From Lepas anatifera (lineage: Eukaryota > Arthropoda > Thecostraca > Lepadidae), in assembly GCA_034440635.1 (NCBI GenBank), contig JAOTON010001685.1, positions 248,001 to 312,000 of the forward strand: a stretch of DNA of 64,000 nucleotides, in the 5' to 3' direction. Under the pieces are notes generated by a model that saw only the letters and a program-made list of their open reading frames with translations, was not told where the DNA came from and searched no databases. A program made the position numbers and the translations under genes. Shown here piece after piece: positions 57,023 through 64,000 of this stretch (within the stretch, counting starts at the first letter, position 1; the number at the start of each line of letters is the position of its first letter).

Positions 57023-57970
57023 CGCGTGCAGAGTTACATCTCATAATAATAAATAATTTTCAATGAATGAGCTAACGCATCCGACAGAGAAGTGAAGTAA
57101 CCAGTTGCCATGACTTTGTGTCATCTCATTATAAAAGCTGTCGTTGCCCATGCAAGCGGCAAGTTGTGACTGTCGCACGCTGTCGCTCCCTTCCACCGCT
57201 GCACTGGGTAGGTTAATAGGCAGGGGAGAGATGAAACTTCTAAATATGTAATTAGTGTTCGTTCGCATCCGATCTAGCCACATAACATTATCTGTGCTAT
57301 TTCTAGGCTAGTCGTAGAAGTTGAACTTATATAAGCACGAAGGGGGAAGGTAATGACACACCAATGTGGCATAATTAGCGTTGGGAAAAAATTTACCAAG
57401 ACATATTTTTATCAAATGGTTTCTACCACACCCTGAATTCAATTGAAGCAGCTAATTTGCGTTATTTATTCTAGTTCATCGCGGTGATTATCCTGTCAGG
57501 GTGAGTTCTTTTCTTTGAAACTTCCTGGAAACTCTTATTTTATTTAGCCAGTCAGAACTGTTCTGGCATTGTATGATTTCCTGTCGCAATGTTCAGGGTC
57601 TGTCACTATCCTAGTTGGTGAGTTGGTGGGTTTTTATCTGCTTTTTTATTGGGATGAGATGAGACGAAATTGGAAGAACGTTTAATATAGAGGGGATGGT
57701 TTTCTCTGGGGGATGGGGAGGTCGGTCTTCACCGACAACCGTGTCTGCTCCCTCCGCCCACATTGTTTTCTCGTGGCGATGTCCTTGGGCTGGTATGAAG
57801 GTACCCAGGGGTGGATCTAGGGGATTCACTCCGACCATGCCCCTAAAGCTACCAAATTTTACCTGCTCTTAGCCGATTTTGACAATTTCCTATAAAGACG
57901 CTGTACTTCGCGATTTTACCCGGACTGCCACTCACCTGAGACGTTTGGTTGGCATCCGCCTTTGTAGGTA

Positions 57971-58357
57971 CAGCCGGTTCCATACTGATTGGTAGGTATT
58001 AGGCCCCGGACGTTTTGCGAAATATCTCAGAAGTGATGCTTCTTGCCGACACCATTGTTGACTCACCTGCTGCTTTTTAACTGGATGCATGCATTGACGT
58101 GCAACAAATGTTTCATTGGGTCCAAAATTCGGAAGCAATTGAGAAAAAACACAGCAAATCATCGGGATCGGCGAAAACAGTTTTTTGTCTATAATTTTCC
58201 AAATTGACGTTTCATCCAGCCCGCAGGGGCTCACATTTAAAGAGCTCGTCAAAATATGTTACTAGAGAAGCAGCCTTTTGTGAGAAGTGTAATCGTTTTT
58301 AAGATATTTCTTAACAAAACTGACACTAATACCTACCAATCAGTGTGGAACCGGCTG
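57971..58357. mobile_element. 387-bp MITE with long inverted ends, Tc1/mariner-like
   Basis: The left end CAGCCGGTTCCATACTGATT continues GGTAGGTATTAG and is mirrored by the right end with a single mismatch over about 32 bases. TA dinucleotides flank both ends (57969-57970 and 58358-58359), as in Tc1/mariner insertion. There is no coding capacity. Superfamily is inferred from the TA only. Confidence 0.75.
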
Positions 58358-58472
58358 TACATACGCACGGCTCCCTGAAATTGAATATGTGCACAATAGA
58401 ATCGGCAGTTCTCGGCTATTTTCTGGCCAACTATTGCTACTTCGGTCATGGTTACAAACGCAGTATGCGTGA

Positions 58473-58928
58473 TTAAAGGGAATGTGGCACCTTCACAACG
58501 TGATTTTAACTGAGATAGCCAAGTTGTAAAGCAGTTCGGAAAACCCGGTACTCCATATTTCATTTGACTTGGAACTCGATATTTCCGTAGAAAAAAGCTA
58601 AAACCTACCTGACACCAGCCCCCCTCAGCCCCCGCCGCCGGAGGCCATTGTGGTGAGCTACTGGTGTGACGACATATGCTGACGTCACGATGAGCATCAG
58701 CCAATCGAAGCCCTTGAAGCGTTTCAAGTATGGTAGTGGTTGCCAGATCGTGACATCGTCCACAGTCTGATATTTATTTTTTTTCTAGAGGAGTATTTTT
58801 AAAAACAAAATATTGAGCTTATTGTACATTTTTCAGAGAAATCATGAGTGGTTTCATTATTTTTCACTAAAAGTACGCCTAATTACACTAAATTCCAGGA
58901 TTCGACCAAGGTGCCACACTCCCTTTAA
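58473..58928. mobile_element. 456-bp MITE candidate with TTAA ends
   Basis: TTAAAGGGAATGTGGCACCT(T) at 58473-58493 matches the reverse complement of 58908-58928 at 20 of 21 bases. TTAA at both extremities would suit a piggyBac-type duplication; a TA-type duplication is also possible. The interior has a short GC-rich part (58615-58650) and a TGACGTCA. Confidence 0.65.
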
Positions 58929-59494
58929 GATTTCTGTCCTTAAACCGGGTGCCAATCTCATATTTTGGAAATTATTTGCAGACATATTTTTCTTTGGCTC
59001 TATTATGACAATTGCGTTTTTGTAAGTAACTTCTAAAATATGAGACTGCCGAGTATTGGTGAGTACGCAATTGCTAGCTGGGAGCAAAATACTTAAGTTT
59101 TATGTAGAATCCTGACTAAGTAACCAAAAGCAATATAAACACATCCAAGCCTAGTGTATGCAGCTTGAATAGCAGGCGACTGTACCTATCCGGCGCTATC
59201 GGTACGATCCGAATGTGTGCTGGAAGTACCGCACCTCATGTAAATATCGCGGTCGGCCCCATCTGTGCTCGACACGTATAAATGGCCCACGCGTGCGACG
59301 ACACCGATGGAACAGTCCGACTGTGCCGTGCCTGCCGCGTGTGTCCCAGACACCATCTATTTCAACCGCACCAACTCGGGACTGATTACACCAGTCGGTG
59401 CATATCGTGGCCCCCGTGACGAACGAACTGCCTGCAACTGCAATATGGCCGGAAACGGCGCCAACTTAGCACCGGGCCAAACGAGCGGCAGTTA

Positions 59495-59612
59495 CCGGCG
59501 GGCGCGGGCGGCGGAGAGCGAGACCCGAGTTAACCGGTGGGCGCGGGCGGCGGAGAGCGAGACCCGAGTTAGCGGCGGGCGCGGGCGGCGGAGAGCGAGA
59601 CCCGAGTTAGCC
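59495..59612. repeat. minisatellite, 39-bp unit x 3
   Basis: GGGCGCGGGCGGCGGAGAGC then GAGACCCGAGTTA, three nearly identical copies. Confidence 0.93.
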
Positions 59613-59739
59613 GCGCCTCATCAGCACTGAGTTCCGGCGGTCTGGCTGAATGTCAGCTGACACCGGTCAAACACCGGGAAGAGCGTCTGCCGGCGGCGCT
59701 GACACCTGAGCTGGTCGTGTTCTTTGGTCAGACCTCAAC

Positions 59740-60095
59740 CGCTGACATTGACCCGTCAGCCGTTAACACTGACCCGTCAGCTGCTGACACTGACCCGTCA
59801 GCCGCTGACTCGGACCCGTCAGCTGCTGACACTGACCGTCAGCCGCTGACACTGACCCGTCAGCTGCTGACACTAACCCGTCAGCTGCTGACACTGACCC
59901 GTCAGCTGCTGACACTGACCCGTCAGCCGCTGACACTGACCCGTCAGCTGCTGACACTGACCGTCAGCCGCTGACACTGACCCGTCAGCTGCTGGCACTA
60001 ACCCGTCAGCTGCTGACACTGACCGTCAGCCGCTGACACTGACCCGTCAGCTGCTGGCACTAACCCGTCAGCTGCTGACACTGACCCGTCAGCTG
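59740..60095. repeat. minisatellite, 20-21-bp unit, about 17 copies
   Basis: Units run GACACTGACCCGTCAGCTGC plus T, alternating CAGCTG and CAGCCG. Single-C deletions change the unit to 20 bp. A longer block (about 100 bp) is duplicated at about 59955-60060. Confidence 0.93.
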
Positions 60096-60778
60096 ATTAT
60101 CGCTGGTCGAGGCCAGGACCGATAACAGACCGGCACTCGTGGATGCTCTGTCCGGGTGTTTGATGGAAGTTACGACTTCTTTTTTGTAACTCAACTAGTA
60201 GAAACGAAATCTTGGAATACGAAATAGGATTTTGCTTGCTGTCAGCGAAAACTGAAAGCGATAGCTTTGCCCAGCGGTAACTGTCCAGGGGTCTGTCTAT
60301 CTATGTATGATACCATTAATCATAATCGCCAGCACCGCCCTGTTGCACACAGCCTCGCAAGCGCTACCCTGTTGGTAGGGTCGTTGGGAAAGGCTTGAAC
60401 GTGAAGATGCTGAAGATGCCAGGATGGGTATAAAAATGGACCATATTCCTTAAAAATCGTGGATTATTATGATAAACATCGCTATTACTTTGGTCGTTTG
60501 TCTCTATAAACCACTCTAGCTGTGGTTTTTAATCCGCCGTTCCCATCAGCGCTCTTGCAGATGGAGCTGTGATTGTACCTTGCCTGGGGTGTAGGTATGG
60601 AGCCTCCATTGTGTCCAGTCCGGCCACTATATGTCACTGTCCCAGCTCCCGGCGCCGCGCCGGCGGCGTGCCGTGACGTGGCGGCCGCTCCGCTCGCTGC
60701 ACGCACGTGCGCTCCGGCTCCTTTGAGGGACGTGAGAGGTGGCGGGTGTCCGGATCGTCTGCCCACGCCGCCGCCGGC

Positions 60779-60897
60779 CCTACGCTTCAAAGAGACTGGC
60801 TGGCGCGTGCAGGTCTACGCTGCGTCAACTTGCACGCTACACCACATCCTGACCCGTTGACAGATATTGCCCCGACATACGCTACACTAAATCCGAA
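60779..60897 (+). repeat. inverted duplicate, right copy (119 bp)
   Basis: Mirror of 56555-56669 with a CTGG insertion that makes a TGGC-TGGC direct repeat. Its right part runs into the 46-bp array. Confidence 0.93.
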
Positions 60898-61275
60898 CCT
60901 GCTGACACGCTACGACACGGGCATACGCTACACCACATCCGGACCCGCTGATACGCTATAACCCGGGCATACGCTACACCACGCCCGAAGCCGCTGACAC
61001 GCTATAACCCGGGAATACGCTACACCACGTCCGGAACCCGTTGATACGCCACAACTCGGGTATACGCTACACCACATCCGGAACCCACTGATACGCTATA
61101 ACCCGGGCTTACGCTACACCACATCTGGATCCACTAACACGCCACAACCCGGGCATACGCTACACCACATCCGACCCTGCTTGATACACTACATACGGAC
61201 CCGCTGATACGCTACAACCCGGGCATACGCTACATCGCATTCGGACCCGCCAACACGAGCTACAACCCGGGCATT
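60840..61275. repeat. minisatellite, 46-bp unit, about 9 copies
   Basis: Units run CGGGCATACGCTACACCACA then TCCGGACCCGCTGATACGCT plus ATAACC. It includes the TACGCTAC word also seen in the ends of hAT element 2. Confidence 0.92.
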
Positions 61276-62289
61276 AAATGAATTCCCGATAACACATAAC
61301 AGGCCGCTTTTCAATAAAAGTTGCACGCTTCCAAACATGGGTGTGAATTTATACCTCATTGGGAGTCCCCGAGCACCTCCCAACGAAATATTGTAGTAGC
61401 GTTAAAATATCCTTTATATTGTCGTGTTTTCATTTGATGAACTTTGAAATGGTGTTCGCTATTAGAGCGGACCTGTTCGAAGGCTAAAACATGCTTTGAA
61501 TCATGTTATCACCTCTGGTATGGTAATTATCGACATCGTTTCAACTTTAGGCACCCCTCCCCCAATTACTTTACAAATTCAACCTCTTGCTTCCTAAACA
61601 TTTAAAAATTTGGTTACGAAACGTGTATACTAATCCCTGTATCGGCCAAGCCCAAATCGTTCAGAGTAATATTAGAAACGGTGGCTTTAAGCGCCGCTCA
61701 CAAATAGACATCACAAAAAGGTCCAAATAAGCGTTAATTTCACTCTACGTATGCACATTAGAAACCACACAACTGAGACTGCTCCCCGATCGACAGAGCG
61801 GCTGGATAATGGTGTAAACAAACCATGGCAACCGTAGCTTCCTAAAGATATAACAGGTGGTGAGACTAATACGTTGCTAGAGCACAGGGGCGATTTTCAG
61901 CACAGGGTGAGACTCAGCTGAAGCGGGGGCCGCCGTCACTCCTATGGGCCTTTTTTACATATTTTCTTCAAGCTCTTACATGTCTAGATTGCAGGAATTG
62001 AGATCTCACCAGCTCATCCTGTTGCAGCTGGATGGACTTGCCGTCCTCAACTGGTACTAGTATTTCCGAAAATGGCCACTGCATTGGGGCCAGCGTTTAA
62101 CCGATTGTAATCGGTATAATAATTATGAGTGCTAGTATGTGTGTAGGTGCGGGCCCTCCCGCAGGATCGAATGGGCTTAATCACATGAACTGAGCCCTGT
62201 GGGTGATCGCTTGAGCAAGCCATAAACAGAATGCGCCGTTGTTTGGAGGCTGGCCTGAACGCAGCTAACAGAGGGCCTCTGTTTTGCAG

Positions 62290-62377
62290 AGCACGTCAAG
62301 GAGCTGACATGCGGCAAACTCTACTACCGGTCCTTCTACTTGGACGAGAGACGGGACGTGCTGTACGTCGGCGCCAT
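62290..62377 (+). CDS. Sema2a: semaphorin class 2, coding exon 2 (start of Sema domain)
   Basis: The acceptor CTCTGTTTTGCAG is followed by 88 coding bases. With the leftover G of exon 1 they read EHVKELT, then CGKLYYRSF, YLDE and RRDVLYVGA, stopping inside the Met codon at an AT|GTAAGT donor (phase 2). CG-LYYR-F and LYVGAMDR form the first blade of the Sema beta-propeller in invertebrate Sema-2 proteins; this exon stops just before the DR. The propeller binds plexin. All residues of the block appear intact, and no frameshift or stop is present. Class 1 semaphorins lack the CG-LYYR block, which is why class 2 is preferred. Downstream exons are outside the window. Confidence 0.9.
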
Positions 62378-62456
62378 GTAAGTACTGGCACAAGTGCTGT
62401 CACTCAACTGGCTGTTGTGTGTTGCGCCAGCTATCTGTTTCAGCTACGGCATCCGC

Positions 62457-62612
62457 CAATGGCGCAGCCAGGGCTTCCTTTATTGGGCTCGAATCTCGTT
62501 CGTCATTGCCTCGGAGCAGCCTCCGGCTATGCAGTTACTATAAACACTCTGACCTTACGGGGGAGGGGTGGGCGTGAGCCTTCCCTAGCTGCCCCCCTCG
62601 TTTCTACCACTG
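62457..62612. mobile_element. 156-bp hAT-type MITE, copy 2
   Basis: The left end is CAATGGCGCAGCCAGG and the reverse-complemented right end is CAGTGGTAGAAACGAG. The core ATTGCCTCGGAGCAGCCTCC is shared with the copy at 18829-18983, followed in both by a GC-ATGCA-TTACT stretch. The flanks GCATCCGC and TCATCAGC agree at 6 of 8. It lies 80 bases past exon 2, in intron 2. Confidence 0.7.
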
Positions 62613-63159
62613 TCATCAGCCCTCAAAGCTTGTCTTTTGAGTTGAGAAAAAGGCAAATATGCCTCTGTCTTTCTCTTTAGACGTGCAATGAAGCAACTGT
62701 TTGCCCGACGTAGGTCGGCTGGCAACCGACTGGTGAGAGGGTGACCTGAGCGGGGCGGCCGTCCCTGTGCTTTGTGGGACGATAAACTTTGGCTTCTAAA
62801 TTATCCCTTCATTGTGGGAGTTGCTCGTTCAGGTGGTGGGGTCGGGGTCTCCGTGACAAGTCCCTTGAGGACTTTAGAGAGACTCCGACTCCAGCAGCCG
62901 TACTGGGAACAAGTTGGGAAAAAATTTATATAACAAACTGGGAGAGGTGAGCTAGACGTGGGTTGAGCATTTAAGGAGATATTTCCTGAGTATCGGTTCC
63001 GTTTGAGTGCGGCTTAGATCTCCTGGATTGTAGGAAAATCAATACCAAACGGACTGGAAATAAACGCGCGGCGAGGCGACTCACAGTTGACGGATAGTCG
63101 CCCTCACGCTTGTTCTGCGTGTGCTATACTGTCTCCATGGCGGGCTGCTAGAAGAGCGA

Positions 63160-63640
63160 GTCCAACGATGATACAACTGGTCAATGCGGCTACTAGGGGG
63201 CTAATGGGCAGCTGGCCATTGTAGCTGCTAGGGGAGGAGTCCCACGATGGTGCAGCTGGCCATTGTAGCTGCCAGGGGAGCTAGGGGGGGGAGTCCCACG
63301 ATGGTGCAGCTGGCCATTGTAGCTGCTAGGGGAGCGAGTCCCACGATGGTGCAGCTGGCCATTTTTGTGCTTGTTGGGAGCGAGTCACACGATGGCGCAG
63401 CTGGCCATTGTAGCTGCTAGGGGAGCGAGTCTCACGATGGCGCAGCTGGCCATTGTAGCTGCTAGGGGGAGCGAGTCTCACGATGGCGCAGCTGGCCATT
63501 GTAGCTGCTAGGGGGAGCGAGTCCCACGATGGCGCAGCTGGCCATTGTAGGTGCTAGGGGAAACGAGTCCCACTATGGTGCAGCTGGCCACTGCGGCTGC
63601 TGGGAGGACGGGGGGAGTGAGCGAGCCCCACGATGGGGCA
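63160..63640. repeat. minisatellite, about 46-bp unit, about 10 copies
   Basis: Units run GGGAGCGAGTCCCACGATGG then TGCAGCTGGCCATTGTAGCT plus GCTAG. CAGCTG is present in every unit. Confidence 0.93.
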
Positions 63641-63955
63641 TCTGACATCTGCGGGCTCGCCACGGTGCCGCGCCGGGCAGACACCCAATAGTCCTGAATG
63701 TCTTGTGACTTCCAAAGTGCCAAGTGCTAATATGATTGCATTCATCTCATGTCTCTCCAGGTCGAGTCATTTCATGCAAAAACTTTCAAAAGCTGCCGTC
63801 ATGGGAGTTATGCATTCTGTTGCTCAATTTGATGGCTTAAAAGCTAAAGATCCCCTGGCATGGGGGAGGGGTTTAGAATTACAAGTGCCCCAGCAGGAGC
63901 TGTTCACAGGAGCTTATGTGCGACTTGTATTGTTAAGCTTAATGTGTATGAGTAT

Positions 63956-63964
63956 CAGTATATA

Positions 63965-64000
<36 letters not shown>
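63956..64000. repeat. (TA)n microsatellite at window edge
   Basis: TA repeats with one TG interruption, running off the right end. Confidence 0.95.

Larger units (their letters stand above)
31750..62289 (+). other. Sema2a: semaphorin intron 1, about 30.5 kb
   Basis: Bounded by GTACAG at 31750 and CTCTGTTTTGCAG ending at 62289. Phase 1 on both sides. About 17 tandem arrays, one complete nonautonomous hAT, two MITE candidates and a SINE fragment fill much of it, and no further exon was recognised inside. Plain, featureless stretches are 31.75-33.2, 33.25-36.1, 40.35-41.6, 45.26-49.0, 50.62-53.17, 55.85-57.97 (apart from entries given) and 61.28-62.28 kb. A long first intron after the signal-peptide exon is usual in semaphorin genes. 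Confidence 0.65.
62378..64000 (+). other. Sema2a: start of semaphorin intron 2
   Basis: Begins with the strong donor GTAAGT. I looked for an acceptor followed by a codon completing Met and then Asp-Arg-Val and found none before the right edge. Confidence 0.65.

Noticed and set aside
57809..57850. hAT-like terminus CAGGGGTGGATCTAGGGG
   Set aside because: No matching inverted end or 8-bp duplication found within the window.
63741..63800. Possible next semaphorin exon after TCTCTCCAG at about 63761
   Set aside because: The sequence after the acceptor does not give the expected Asp-Arg-Val continuation in the required phase.

Overview
The window is animal nuclear DNA. Only one host gene can be supported: the first two coding exons of a class 2 (secreted, Sema-2A/2B type) semaphorin on the + strand. 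Exon 1 (31626-31749) encodes a signal peptide. Exon 2 (62290-62377) encodes the start of the Sema domain, with the motif CGKLYYRSF followed by LYVGAM. The two exons join in compatible phase (1/1) across an intron of about 30.5 kb, and the gene continues past the right edge. The protein type suggests an arthropod. A crustacean is a guess from the compact, CpG-rich, minisatellite-rich texture and is not shown by the sequence.

Layout. 1-6323 is the 3' end of a non-LTR retrotransposon with a C-terminal RNase H domain, split by a 4,993-bp hAT-type DNA transposon (550-5542) with a perfect 8-bp target duplication. 6.3-31.4 kb is gene-free upstream DNA. It holds a dozen minisatellites, a tRNA-like SINE fragment, a 155-bp hAT MITE, a decayed reverse-transcriptase 3' fragment (20308-20935) and several inverted repeats. 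31.4-31.75 kb is a GC-rich presumed 5'UTR plus exon 1, with a tiny in-frame upstream ORF. 31.75-62.29 kb is intron 1. It is packed with tandem arrays, a second nonautonomous hAT (54195-55493, 8-bp duplication) inserted into a minisatellite, two more MITE candidates, a second tRNA-like SINE and a near-identical inverted duplication (56555-56669 / 60779-60897). After exon 2 comes a second copy of the 155-bp MITE, then another array and a TA microsatellite.

The dominant feature is tandem repetition: about 25-30 unrelated arrays with units of 15-63 bp cover roughly 12 kb by hand estimate. Nearly all long open frames in the window are shadows of these arrays. Several array families carry one perfect short palindrome per unit, some of which are transcription-factor sites: TGACGTCA in the 42-bp array at 42.8-43.8 kb and CACGTG in the 62-bp array at 26.2-26.6 kb. 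No bacterial-type system, CRISPR array, rRNA or intact tRNA gene was found. All coordinates, copy counts and alignments were made by eye.
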